From Thermococcus litoralis DSM 5473 (lineage in GTDB: Archaea; Methanobacteriota_B; Thermococci; Thermococcales; Thermococcaceae): DNA of 64,000 nt. How positions within the stretch are numbered: the first letter of the stretch is position 1; the number at the start of each line of letters is the position of its first letter. This document shows positions 37,273 to 45,630 of this stretch, in pieces. The notes under the pieces are model-generated. The model ran no database searches. It saw nothing but the letters and a program-made list of their open reading frames with translations, and had not been told where the DNA came from. The position numbers were made by a program, and so were the translations under genes. The DNA is taken from contig NC_022084.1 of assembly GCF_000246985.2 (NCBI RefSeq), forward strand, positions 2,071,224-2,135,223, written 5' to 3'.

Positions 37273-37350
37273 GGGCCCGTAGCTTAGTCTGGATAGAGCG
37301 TCGCCCTCCGGAGGCGAAGGTCGCGGGTTCAAATCCCGCCGGGCCCGCCA
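37273..37350 (+). tRNA. tRNA-Arg (anticodon CCG)
   Basis: Acceptor GGGCCCG (37273-37279) pairs with CGGGCCC (37340-37346). The anticodon stem TCGCC/GGCGA encloses the loop CTCCGGA, giving anticodon CCG (reads CGG). T arm GCGGG/CCCGC around TTCAAAT. Discriminator G 37347 and encoded CCA 37348-37350. The acceptor arm is the same as in the other tRNA-Arg at 3578. Confidence 0.95.
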
Positions 37351-37354
37351 TAAC

Positions 37355-37376
37355 AAACTTCGCCTACGCGAAGTTT
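37355..37376 (+). terminator. Perfect 9-bp hairpin just after tRNA-Arg(CCG)
   Basis: AAACTTCGC and GCGAAGTTT around the four-base loop CTAC, starting 5 bases after the CCA of the tRNA. It may help end or process the tRNA transcript, or be one end of an inserted element. Confidence 0.5.
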
Positions 37377-37479
37377 GATCAAGGTTCGTGGTTCTTATCG
37401 AATTTTCTGTTCTATGAGTGTTTTTATGTTCTAAAGTTTGTTGAGGATGGAATTCTAGAGGTGTTGGCATTTTAGGAAT

Positions 37480-37526
37480 GAGTTTCCAACTTCGACGCCC
37501 TATGGGCGTGGATATAAAGGAAACTC
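37480..37526. repeat. Two-part stem-loop, possibly a transposon-end relic
   Basis: Outer stem GAGTTTCC (37480-37487) with GGAAACTC (37519-37526), inner stem ACGCCC/GGGCGT around TAT (37495-37509). A short subterminal GC hairpin of this kind recalls the ends of IS200/IS605-type elements, but no transposase or TnpB gene is near, so this is only a suggestion. Confidence 0.45.
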
Positions 37527-37570
37527 TTGGTTAGAATTGCCAGAAAAAGGAGAATTTAATTCTACAGGCG

Positions 37571-37619
37571 GGTTCTTGCAGAAAAAACCCTTAACTGAAA
37601 ATAAGGCTCAACAAGAACC
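37571..37619. repeat. Two-part stem-loop
   Basis: Outer stem GGTTCTTG (37571-37578) with CAAGAACC (37612-37619), inner stem CCTTA/TAAGG (37589-37606). No gene or T-run follows at once. Purpose unknown. Confidence 0.45.
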
Positions 37620-37806
37620 ACAGACTTTATTATTTTCATTAATGATTATTTCAAGGGCTGTTGTTCCGTCCAAGAATTAGGGAGTTTCTTCTTTTTTAAG
37701 AAAGTTTTGAACTTGAGCCCCCCCATAGAGTTACAGCGATAAAGAATTTGGGAATAATCCCCCACAGAATAAGAATATAAAAATAAGAAGAACGTGATTT
37801 GGAAAT

Positions 37807-38949
37807 TCAAGAAGCTTCAAAAAACATGTCTTGTCTTTGCCTCCTTGGATGTTTCATTTCTTTGATATTTACCCTTGCAGTCCTTTCAATGTCCCTCAGC
37901 TTGGGGGATTCCCATGGAGCCACAAAGGTTACGGCTTTTCCTTTCTTGCCTTCTCTTCCGGTTCTGCCAATTCTATGAACATAAGCCTCCGGATTCTGAG
38001 GGACTGAATAGTTTATTACATGCGTTAAGCCCTTGACGTCTAACCCTCTTGCCGCAACATCCGTCGCAACCAAGATTTTAGTCTTGCCCCTTCTAAAACG
38101 CTCCAAAATCCTTTCTCTCCCCTTTTGAAGGATATCCCCGTTCAAAGCCTCTGCTTTGTACCCTTTAGCCTTAAGCCTAGCTGCCAGTTCTCTTGTCTCC
38201 TTTTTTGTCTGGCAGAAAACTATCCCGTAAAAGTCCTCGTTATCAAGAATCCTGCACAAAAGCTTAAACTTGTTGTTTGGGCGCACTTCAAAATAGCACT
38301 GTTCAACCTGCTCTGGGGCGAGACTTTTTTCTTGGACTCTTATGACCTCATAATCTTTTAAATACCTCCTTGCCAAGCGAAGGATCTCCCTTGGAATGGT
38401 AGCAGAAAACATCAGGACCCTTTTCTCTTCATTTGTATACCTCAAAATTCTCTCAATATCTTCTATAAAGCCCATATCCAGCATTCTGTCGGCTTCATCC
38501 AGTATAAAGTAGCTCACACCGCTAAGTGAAAGTGTGCCTCTCTCTATGTGATCTATTACCCTTCCAGGAGTGCCAACAACTATGTGGACACCTTTCCTTA
38601 GGCTTTTAATTTGAGGCCCTATAGGCTGGCCTCCATAGACTGGAAGAACATAGATTCTCTTTTTTCCTCTCAAGGATCTTATTTCATCCGCAACCTGGAT
38701 TGCAAGCTCCCTTGTTGGAGTTATAACTATCGCCTGCACATCCTTTATATCCTCCTCTATGAGCTCTATCAACGGAAGGGCAAACGCGGCGGTTTTACCT
38801 GTTCCAGTTTGTGATTGCCCAATTATATCTTTATTCCCACCTAGAAGTCTTGGAATGACTTCTCGCTGGATATCGGTTGGTCTTTTGAATCCTTTTCTCC
38901 GTATGGCATTTAAACTGCTTTCTGATAGTCCTAACTTTTCAAAACTCAT
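37807..38949 (-). CDS. deaD: DEAD-box ATP-dependent RNA helicase
   Basis: Unwinds RNA duplexes. Complete set of motifs: Q motif (GFKRPTDIQ), AQTGTGKTAAF-type motif I (SQTGTGKTAAF near 41-51), TPTRELA, DEAD box VLDEADRML near 150, SAT, then VATDVAARGLD and HRIGRTGREGKKG in the second RecA domain, with a short basic tail. At 380 aa it is a minimal helicase. A similar T. kodakarensis helicase is cold-induced. A TATA box near 39070-39076 would give this gene a leader of roughly 95 bases. Confidence 0.93.
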   Translation of the reverse strand: MSFEKLGLSESSLNAIRRKGFKRPTDIQREVIPRLLGGNKDIIGQSQTGTGKTAAFALPLIELIEEDIKDVQAIVITPTRELAIQVADEIRSLRGKKRIYVLPVYGGQPIGPQIKSLRKGVHIVVGTPGRVIDHIERGTLSLSGVSYFILDEADRMLDMGFIEDIERILRYTNEEKRVLMFSATIPREILRLARRYLKDYEVIRVQEKSLAPEQVEQCYFEVRPNNKFKLLCRILDNEDFYGIVFCQTKKETRELAARLKAKGYKAEALNGDILQKGRERILERFRRGKTKILVATDVAARGLDVKGLTHVINYSVPQNPEAYVHRIGRTGREGKKGKAVTFVAPWESPKLRDIERTARVNIKEMKHPRRQRQDMFFEAS

Positions 38950-39069
38950 GTTTACATCTCCTCAAGTTTACGTCCATTAGAGAACAGAACAGAGGATTAT
39001 TGAGTGATTTCTAACGTTCCGCGCTCTAACTGGATTTTTTTCTTTGCATTCTTCCTAGTATTCATCACC

Positions 39070-39076
39070 TTATAAA
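39070..39076. promoter_or_regulatory. TATA box, possibly for deaD with a long leader
   Basis: TTATAAA lies about 120 bases before the deaD start on the minus strand. As the motif is nearly symmetric, it could instead serve the plus-strand gene at 39135. If it drives deaD, the leader (about 38950-39045) ends with GGAGATG close to the ATG. Confidence 0.4.
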
Positions 39077-39134
39077 CGTTTGCAAAGGACAAAGTTCTTA
39101 ACTCTTAAAGTGTTGAACAATAAAGGTGCTGAAT

Positions 39135-39653
39135 GTGATTAAGGGGTGGAAAGCTTTAGTGTTTCCGTTTTTGCTTGGAGGGCTACTAACAGCTATCGGT
39201 ATGAACTTTGGAGAAACCCATGAGCTGTACAAGCAGTGGGAGGATGAGATAGCGATAAAGCCCGGCCATGTGTTTATGGAAGAGTGGAAGCTTGCAAAAG
39301 GAGTTCTTTTTGAGGTAAATGCCACCGTAGAATGCGGCAACAGGAGCGTTGTCCTCTACGCTGTAGAGAAAGCCTCTGGAGGGGAAATTAATGAAGGAGG
39401 GCTATATTTGCACTTCAAAACTTCGAAAGAGGGGATATATCAGATATACTACGACAACTCTCAAAGCTCTCTTTTGCCGGCCAAACTTCTCGTGGTTAGA
39501 AGGGTGTATTTAATCAAACGCTCCCAGTTTTCGGCATTGTTGATTGGCGTTGGCAGTGCGCTCTTAATTGTTATCGGGCCGTTTTTTGTCCTCAAGAAAA
39601 GTACAATTCTTCAAAAGAGATTTAAGAAAAAAGGTGGATTAGACGAATTATAG
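39135..39653 (+). CDS. Membrane protein with two end helices, function unknown
   Basis: About 172 aa: an N-terminal hydrophobic helix (ALVFPFLLGGLLTAIGMNF), an extracellular beta-rich part (LFEVNATVECGNRSVVLY, YQIYYDNSQSS) and a C-terminal helix (FSALLIGVGSALLIVIGPFFVL) with a very basic tail. GTG 39135 is preferred as AAAGGTG lies 6 bases before it; GTG 39126 falls inside that site. It precedes the lipoprotein phosphoesterase by 12 bases, so the two are co-transcribed. Confidence 0.65.
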   Translation: MIKGWKALVFPFLLGGLLTAIGMNFGETHELYKQWEDEIAIKPGHVFMEEWKLAKGVLFEVNATVECGNRSVVLYAVEKASGGEINEGGLYLHFKTSKEGIYQIYYDNSQSSLLPAKLLVVRRVYLIKRSQFSALLIGVGSALLIVIGPFFVLKKSTILQKRFKKKGGLDEL

Positions 39654-39665
39654 GTGGTGAGCAAA

Positions 39666-41258
39666 ATGAGAAAGATGTTGCCTATTTTATTTATAGGACT
39701 ATTAGTTTTTGCAGCCGGATGTACTCAAACCTCTACCCCGACTTCAACAACTACTCAAGGAGGAATAGACTTTAGCTCCTACAACAGGGGAGAAATAATC
39801 CAAAAATGGGCGGGGATATTCAACACTGAGACAGTTTATGTAAGCGAGGGATATGAAGAGCTTGCAAAGCACTACTTCCCAAATGCTCAAATTAAGACTA
39901 AAAACGAGTTTGAAAGTGGTATAGCGGTCTTATCTCCGGAAGATGCAAGGGAGCTCCTTAGAGGAAAGCCCATTGTCACAACCCCAAGGGAGTATTTTGG
40001 ATATGTGGTCTACAAGTCTGGGATCAAATTCGTTGGTGAGGAAATAGGGGCTGTAATTGCATACAAAGAAAACGGCAAGGATAGGCTTATTTTCACAGGA
40101 AATGGAAAATCAGGAGTAGGTGCCGCTTTAAAATTTGCAGAAGAGTTAAAAGAGGGGAGAAAGTTAAATCCTTCTGTTGTTCTGAGGAGAGGTGACTTCG
40201 AAGGAGTAGTCGTTAAAGTGATAGGGGATAACGACTGGGATGGAATAAAAGATGATGACGAATATTGGCTCCTAAAGGAGATATACGTGGAAGAGCCCTT
40301 CATTTATACGTGGAGAATCGTTAAAGGAGAGAACATAACTGTAAGCGGAGGCTTTATAAGACTTGTAAACGGCTCAAAAGTCCATATAAAAGCACTTGGA
40401 TTCAACGTAAGCGTTAAGGTCAAGGATCCGAAAGGCATCCAGATAACCTACGTAATTGAGAACATAAATCCCCAGTTCGTTGAGTATCCAAACGGTGCTA
40501 AGGTAGGAGATACTTGGATAGAGCTTACCACGAGTGATGACTTCTCTATAACTCCCAAAGAAGTAGAGAGCTTCACGTTCTTGGCATTTGGCGACCACAG
40601 ACCTGGAAGCGGGACAAAGCAACCGGAGGTATTCTTCAAGATAAGAGACTTCATGAACGAAGATACTGGAGCTTTTATAATTGACAGCGGAGATTTGGTC
40701 TACTCGGGGAAAGTTGAAGAATGGGCAGAGTTGTTGAAGGAGTGGAAGTTCAACAAGCCCGTGTTTGTTGCTCCCGGAAATCATGAATACCAAGGAGAAG
40801 GCAAGAACATCTATCACAAGTTCTTTGGACCGACAGATTATTCCTTTGTTCTTGGCAAATATTACTTCGTCTTTGCCAATAACGTTGAAAACAACTACAA
40901 GCTAACATCCGCTCAATGGACGTGGCTTGAGAAAGAACTTGAAAAAGCTAAAGCCCTAGGCAAAAGACCTGTTATAGTTATGCATACTCCCCCTATAGAT
41001 CCCAGACCTGAGGGAGACCATGCAATGAATCCAACAGGTGCCAAAAAACTCTTAGAGCTCATGAAGGAATACAACGCCTTTGGAGTGTTTGGGCACATCC
41101 ACATATACTGGTACGGTGAAAAAGATGGTGTAGAAATGGTGATAACCGGTGGCGGAGGAGCTCCGCTCTATGCAAAGCCCGACGAAGGAGGCTTCTACCA
41201 CTACGTAAGGATAAACGCAGGAGATACCATAGCTGTAGAGCCTGTGAAAGTCGAATAG
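39666..41258 (+). CDS. Lipoprotein metallophosphoesterase
   Basis: Signal peptide and lipobox (ILFIGLLVFAAGC, Cys about 19) followed by a Thr/Ser linker, so it is anchored outside the cell. The C-terminal third is a calcineurin-like phosphoesterase: FGDHRPGSG, DSGDLVYSG, GNHEYQ, VMHTPP and FGHIHIYWYG supply the two-metal site. The middle part (about 30-290) is of unknown fold. Substrate unknown; the pit phosphate permease operon begins about 100 bases downstream, which would fit phosphate scavenging (inference). Confidence 0.83.
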   Translation: MRKMLPILFIGLLVFAAGCTQTSTPTSTTTQGGIDFSSYNRGEIIQKWAGIFNTETVYVSEGYEELAKHYFPNAQIKTKNEFESGIAVLSPEDARELLRGKPIVTTPREYFGYVVYKSGIKFVGEEIGAVIAYKENGKDRLIFTGNGKSGVGAALKFAEELKEGRKLNPSVVLRRGDFEGVVVKVIGDNDWDGIKDDDEYWLLKEIYVEEPFIYTWRIVKGENITVSGGFIRLVNGSKVHIKALGFNVSVKVKDPKGIQITYVIENINPQFVEYPNGAKVGDTWIELTTSDDFSITPKEVESFTFLAFGDHRPGSGTKQPEVFFKIRDFMNEDTGAFIIDSGDLVYSGKVEEWAELLKEWKFNKPVFVAPGNHEYQGEGKNIYHKFFGPTDYSFVLGKYYFVFANNVENNYKLTSAQWTWLEKELEKAKALGKRPVIVMHTPPIDPRPEGDHAMNPTGAKKLLELMKEYNAFGVFGHIHIYWYGEKDGVEMVITGGGGAPLYAKPDEGGFYHYVRINAGDTIAVEPVKVE

Positions 41259-41324
41259 TTCTTTTCCCTTTTCTATATATTCTATATAGTCCACTGTATC
41301 CAGCTATATTCTATTGCGGCAAGG

Positions 41325-41334
41325 TATTTATATA
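41325..41334 (+). promoter_or_regulatory. TATA box of the pit operon
   Basis: TATTTATATA about 30-40 bases before the pit start. Two copies of TTCTATATA lie just upstream (about 41268-41287) and may be a regulator site. Confidence 0.55.
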
Positions 41335-41364
41335 CATCATATTTAGCTCGCTCTGGTGATGAAA

Positions 41365-42591
41365 ATGATCGAGCTGCTTAGTGATCCCTGGTTGTTCATC
41401 ACAATTGCGGTTGGTCTTTTTATGGCATGGGCAATAGGTGCAAATGATGCCGCAAACTCAATGAGCACAGCCGTTGGAGCCGGAGCAATAACACCAAAGC
41501 AGGCAGTTATAATAGCGGGTGTGCTTGAATTCACAGGTGCTTACCTCTTCGGAAAAAGCGTTACCGAAACTGTTAGGAAAGGAATAATCGATGCGTCTCA
41601 AATAAGCGATCCAAATGTTATTGTTTATGGCTCTATTGCCGCCCTTCTTGCGGCCTCGCTATGGTTGCTGTTTGCATCAAAGTTTGGATTGCCGGTGTCA
41701 ACGACCCACTCTATTATAGGGGGTATAGTTGGTTATGGTATAGCATACGCCGGAACTTCAATAGTGAATTGGGGCAAGATGGCACAAGTAGTTGCCAGCT
41801 GGATACTCTCTCCGATATTTGGCGCAATAGTTGCATTCGTCGTCATAAAACTTGTCTCTAAAACCATACTCCAGCAAAAAGACCCAATAGAAAGCGCTAA
41901 AAAATGGGCACCTGTGTGGATAGGACTTGCATTTGTTGTCATAGGTTCAATGTTCTATATTAAGGTTATGCATGGAAAGTCTATTTTCATTGCGGTGAGT
42001 AGATATGGTCTTGCGGCAGGAATCGGGGCATTTTTGGTCAGCTTTGCACTTTTGAGAAGAAACTTCAAAGCGACCGATCCATACTGGGGGGCTGAGGCGA
42101 TATTTAGAAAGGTTCAAGTGTTAACCTCTGCCTATGTTGCCCTATCCCACGGTGCAAACGATGTTGCAAATGCAGTTGGACCGGTTGCAGCTGTCTACGC
42201 AGTGGCAACTATGGGGTTAGCTGGAATGAAGGTTCCAGTGCCAAGATGGATTTTAGCGATGGGTGGTTTGGGAATAGCCATAGGAGTAGCAACTTATGGA
42301 TACAAGGTTATGGAAACCGTTGGGAAGAAAATTACCGAGCTGACAAACACCAGAGGATTTAGCATAGACTTCTCCGCTGCAACAGTAGTGCTGATAGCCT
42401 CTTGGTTGGGACTGCCAATTTCCACAACACACACCGTTGTAGGAGCTGTTATAGGTGTGGGTCTGGCAAGAGGGGTAAAAGCAATAAACAAGGACATCGT
42501 TAAGGATATAGTCATATCTTGGTTTGTAACCGTGCCTGTGGCGGCTATAATTGCGGGCGTTGTGTTTAAGATACTAATGATTGTGGGGTGA
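41365..42591 (+). CDS. pit: PiT-family inorganic phosphate permease
   Basis: Membrane transporter for phosphate with a cation. The inverted duplicate PiT signatures are present: AIGANDAANSMSTAVGAGA near 22-40 and LSHGANDVANAVGPVAAVY near 255-273, each followed by a PVSTTHSI/PISTTHTV motif. About eleven helices, 409 aa. ATG 41365 follows GGTGATG. The DUF47 regulator starts 2 bases past its stop. Confidence 0.94.
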   Translation: MIELLSDPWLFITIAVGLFMAWAIGANDAANSMSTAVGAGAITPKQAVIIAGVLEFTGAYLFGKSVTETVRKGIIDASQISDPNVIVYGSIAALLAASLWLLFASKFGLPVSTTHSIIGGIVGYGIAYAGTSIVNWGKMAQVVASWILSPIFGAIVAFVVIKLVSKTILQQKDPIESAKKWAPVWIGLAFVVIGSMFYIKVMHGKSIFIAVSRYGLAAGIGAFLVSFALLRRNFKATDPYWGAEAIFRKVQVLTSAYVALSHGANDVANAVGPVAAVYAVATMGLAGMKVPVPRWILAMGGLGIAIGVATYGYKVMETVGKKITELTNTRGFSIDFSAATVVLIASWLGLPISTTHTVVGAVIGVGLARGVKAINKDIVKDIVISWFVTVPVAAIIAGVVFKILMIVG

Positions 42592-42593
42592 AA

Positions 42594-43283
42594 ATGATGC
42601 AGGTCTGGACAAAATTATTCGCTAAAAGCCCGTTTAAGCCATTAATAAAGCACGCTGAAGTTGTTTTAGAGACTGTGGAAACTCTTGAGAGGGCTCTTGA
42701 GGCATGGGATAAAGGAGAATACGAGGCAATGAGGGAATACGCAAGGAAAGTAGACGATCTAGAGGACTTTGCCGACAAAATCAAAGAGGAGATAAGGGAT
42801 AGCTTAAGTTCAAAACTCTTTATGCCCGTTAACCGAGGAGACATCTTAAGGTATCTTCAGATGCAGGATAAAATAGCAGATGCCGCTGAGAACACTGCAA
42901 AGTGGCTTCTAGTTAGAGACCCAAACGACACTCCCGAAGACCTCAAGGAGGAAGTGAGAAGTCTAATAATGAAGATGAGTCAGGAAAGCATCAAAGCAGC
43001 AAAACTCGTCTATGAGGCAATAGTTCAAATGGATAGAGTTATAGAGAGCGGATTTGGAGAGGAAGAAATCAAGAGAGAATATGAGATAATCAAGGGAATA
43101 GAAAGCGTTGAGCACAAGATAGATGAACTCGATACTAAGTTCATGGAGATAATTTTCAAAAACTCTTCCAGGTTAGAGTGGGGACTTGGAATGTACCTCC
43201 TCAACATTGCAAAAACACTAAGCAACATATCAGATAGAGCAAAAGACGCAGCAGAGAGAATAAGACTAATGATGAACAAATGA
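42594..43283 (+). CDS. DUF47/PhoU-like regulator of the phosphate permease
   Basis: All-helical 230-residue PhoU-related protein (LEDFADKIKEEIRDSL, FMPVNRGDILRYLQMQDKIADAAENTAK, LSNISDRAKDAAERIRL). Linked to pit, as in many archaea and bacteria, where it is thought to control uptake. ATG 42594 and 42597 are both possible after GGGGTGA. A paralogue is at 20683-21330. Confidence 0.88.
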   Translation: MMQVWTKLFAKSPFKPLIKHAEVVLETVETLERALEAWDKGEYEAMREYARKVDDLEDFADKIKEEIRDSLSSKLFMPVNRGDILRYLQMQDKIADAAENTAKWLLVRDPNDTPEDLKEEVRSLIMKMSQESIKAAKLVYEAIVQMDRVIESGFGEEEIKREYEIIKGIESVEHKIDELDTKFMEIIFKNSSRLEWGLGMYLLNIAKTLSNISDRAKDAAERIRLMMNK

Positions 43284-43348
43284 ACCGCTCTGGTTTTCTG
43301 CTTTTTTAAGTTTTTGTTAGTTCTCCAAGGAAAAGTAAGAAGGAAGCT

Positions 43349-43576
43349 TCAGATAGCTATCATGGTTGAGGTCATTTGTATTTCGGGCATCTTCCTTATC
43401 CTTTCTGTTATGAAGTGGTCGAGATCTTTGAGCGTATCTGTCTCAACCTTAACTATGAGGTCGTACTCTCCATAAACCACATATGCTTCCTTTACTTCCG
43501 GGTAGGTAAGAAGTTTCTCCATAACTTCCCTTTCCTTTCCAGCGGCTGTCACCATCAAAATAAACGCCGTCACCAT
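43349..43576 (-). CDS. Stand-alone Lrp/AsnC RAM-domain protein
   Basis: Seventy-five residues forming only the ligand-binding RAM domain (AFILMVTAAGKEREVMEKLL, VYGEYDLIVKVETDTLKDLDHFI, TSTMIAI) with no DNA-binding part. Such proteins bind amino acids or pair with full Lrp regulators. ATG 43576 follows GGTGGT. No partner gene is adjacent. Confidence 0.88.
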   Translation of the reverse strand: MVTAFILMVTAAGKEREVMEKLLTYPEVKEAYVVYGEYDLIVKVETDTLKDLDHFITERIRKMPEIQMTSTMIAI

Positions 43577-43662
43577 AGCTTACCACCAATAATATTTGGT
43601 TTTTTGAGTATTTAAGCTTATCGCCATTGACAAGGAAAAAATGACAAATTAGGGGAAGCTAA

Positions 43663-44568
43663 TTATTCCAAAGATAGCGCCTTTAAAACATCTTTCGCCG
43701 ACACATACTCTTTTGGAATTTTAATTCTCACGGTCTTTTTAGGATCCACCAGCTGGCTTACCTCAACGTCCAAAATAAGGCTCCCCAGCATGTACGCTTC
43801 TTCCCAGCTTAAGCCTAAGGCTTTTTGAAGGACTTTAACGCCGAGTTCAGTTGCCTGCCTAATAGCATCCCATAAATCTTCCTTGGAAACGAGTATATAC
43901 AATGAGTCTTATGTTTCAAGTACCGGATATGGAGGAGCCATTCCTTTTACGATGCCAACCCTTACCGTCACCTTTCCCGATACTTCGCAAGCTGAGACGC
44001 AGATTTCCCCATCTCCCATTACTGCATGTAGATCTCCAATAGCCAGCAATCCTCCCTCAACGAAGACGGGCAGATAGAGAGTGGTACCCTTCTTTATGAG
44101 CTTGGTGTCCATGTTTCCACCATGCTTGCCGGGTTCGCCACATGGAATCTCCTCACGAGAAGCAACGCCGATAACTCCTATCATAGGCTTTGCAGGTATT
44201 CTAAGATCTCCAAAATAAACGTAGCCATCTTTGATTTTGCAGACCTTAGTTTTCGGCTCTTTAACCATATCCCCTAAAACTCCTGCATTTGGTGCAATAA
44301 CAACCACTCCTCTCTCTGCCACTTCTATATCCAGAATATCAACCTTTAAGGCATCTCCTAGTTCGGCACCTTTTATATAGAGCGGCCCTGTTGCAGGATT
44401 TACCTTTGAGAAGTCCACAGCTGCGAGGGTTTGCTCTTCAGAGCTTATCTGGTTAGAAAGGGCATCTAAAGTTTCAAAAACTACTATCTCCCCGTTTTCT
44501 GCTTCTGCAACTGGTCTAAGGTTTGGCCCAAAGGCAAAAATATGGTTGGACTTATCTATAAAGAGCAT
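43663..44568 (-). pseudogene. Acetamidase/formamidase, split by an in-frame TAA
   Basis: Amidase of the FmdA/AmdA family: NQISSEEQTLAAVDFSKVNPATGP, GVLGDMVKEPKTKVC, PCGEPGKHGGNMDTKL, GDLHAVMGDGEICVSACEV. After PPYPVLET comes a TAA (43909-43911), and the same frame continues at once with DSLYILVSKEDLWDAI to the proper family end (SQLVDPKKTVRI, KDVLKALSLE). So one substitution, not a frameshift, cuts the last 80 or so residues. The short piece after the stop has only a TTG start and no ribosome binding site. ATG 44568 follows GGTGGTG. Confidence 0.85.
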
Positions 44569-44626
44569 GTACACCACCAGATTTAAAATATCCCAGCAAT
44601 GTTAATTAAACTATCGGGGAAGAAAA

Positions 44627-45271
44627 ATGGAGCATCTCATAACTCAGAAGGAGCTCGAGAAGTTCAAAGAGCTTCTCGGGAAAAGGGGAATTAAGCTCGA
44701 AAAGTTCTACTCTAAAGGAACGACTAGCTTAGTGTTTACTGGAAATGCAGAGGGCAAAAAGGTTATCATAAAGCTCGAGAGGCCTGATTCACCGAGAAAG
44801 AACTTCAAGAGGGAAGCAGAAATCCTGAAGTTTCTTGAGAGAGAAGAAATAACGCCACGCTTGGTGGATTATGGTGTTTTTGAGGGGAGAGAATTTCTCG
44901 TTAGAGAGTTTGCCGAAGGTGAGCCTCTGCTGTATGCAACTCCTCAAAAAAAGCACATACTTCAGATACTTGAAAAAACATATCGGCTCGATGCTCTAGG
45001 CATTGATCACGGGCAGATACAGGGAGGAAAGCACATTATAATCAACGATACCGTCTGGATAATCGACTTTGAAAAAGCGGGCTTTAGAAAGCCAAAGAAC
45101 GTAACCTCTGCCATGGCAATGATATTTCTCAACGACAACATTATCGCAAAAAGGGTTAGGGAAAAATTTAACCTAGATACTCGCTTCCTAAACGCTTTAC
45201 GAGAGGCGCTGAGGGAATATAAGAGGACAAAAAACATTGAGAAGATCGGGGAGCTACTTTCTAGTCTTTAA
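44627..45271 (+). CDS. Predicted Ser/Thr protein kinase (COG2112 type)
   Basis: Small kinase-fold protein of 214 aa related to archaeal RIO-like kinases: SKGTTSLVFTG nucleotide loop, KVIIKLERPDS with the ATP Lys, GIDHGQIQGGKHIII catalytic loop with Asp, and WIIDFEKAGF with the metal-binding Asp. Substrate unknown. It is divergent from the acetamidase with 58 bases between starts, sharing an AT-rich promoter (ATTTAAAATAT near 44580-44590). Confidence 0.8.
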   Translation: MEHLITQKELEKFKELLGKRGIKLEKFYSKGTTSLVFTGNAEGKKVIIKLERPDSPRKNFKREAEILKFLEREEITPRLVDYGVFEGREFLVREFAEGEPLLYATPQKKHILQILEKTYRLDALGIDHGQIQGGKHIIINDTVWIIDFEKAGFRKPKNVTSAMAMIFLNDNIIAKRVREKFNLDTRFLNALREALREYKRTKNIEKIGELLSSL

Positions 45272-45565
45272 TCTGTCCCATCCCCATATTGAGAGAGGAA
45301 TCAAAAACGCCGCAATGATGAGCCCTATTCTTGGATCAATGAGATACTCAAAGAGAAGGATAATGAAAACCGTTATGCCGATCATAACAAACAGGTCTCG
45401 ATCAAAAATTCTAGATTTCGCGAGGATGTTCATCTCCCTGGAGAGGTAAGCAAGATACAGAGGGATTCCCAGGGCAGCTATTGCTACACCAACATAGCTT
45501 TTGGAGACGATCGAAACAATTAGGCCGATTAGAAGTATTCCCAAGACAGCGTATTCACTCTTCAT
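45254..45565 (-). CDS. Four-helix membrane protein of unknown function
   Basis: About 103 aa, nearly all hydrophobic: YAVLGILLIGLIVSIV, YVGVAIAALGIPLYLAYL, LFVMIGITVFIILLFEYL and IGLIIAAFLIPLSIWGW, with a basic end. No family recognised. Its 3' end overlaps that of the kinase gene by 18 bases, convergent. Confidence 0.65.
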   Translation of the reverse strand: MKSEYAVLGILLIGLIVSIVSKSYVGVAIAALGIPLYLAYLSREMNILAKSRIFDRDLFVMIGITVFIILLFEYLIDPRIGLIIAAFLIPLSIWGWDRLKTRK

Positions 45566-45630
45566 AGAGTAGAGGTCATCAATTAACTTTAAATAATTTA
45601 GGGCTTAGTTTACATTTAGGTGATAGCGTT

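Larger units (their letters stand above)
37351..37806. other. 456-base gene-free stretch with three stem-loops
   Basis: Lies between the 3' ends of tRNA-Arg(CCG) and the DEAD-box gene. I see no credible gene. It holds the three hairpins listed separately (37355-37376, 37480-37526, 37571-37619), a C7 run near 37720 and otherwise AT-rich sequence. It could be the relic of a mobile element, a structured RNA, or a set of terminators. Confidence 0.6.

Noticed and set aside
43663-43902. A separate small protein starting at a TTG
   Set aside because: It is in frame with the acetamidase, continues its family C-terminus and has no ribosome binding site, so it is treated as part of the split gene.
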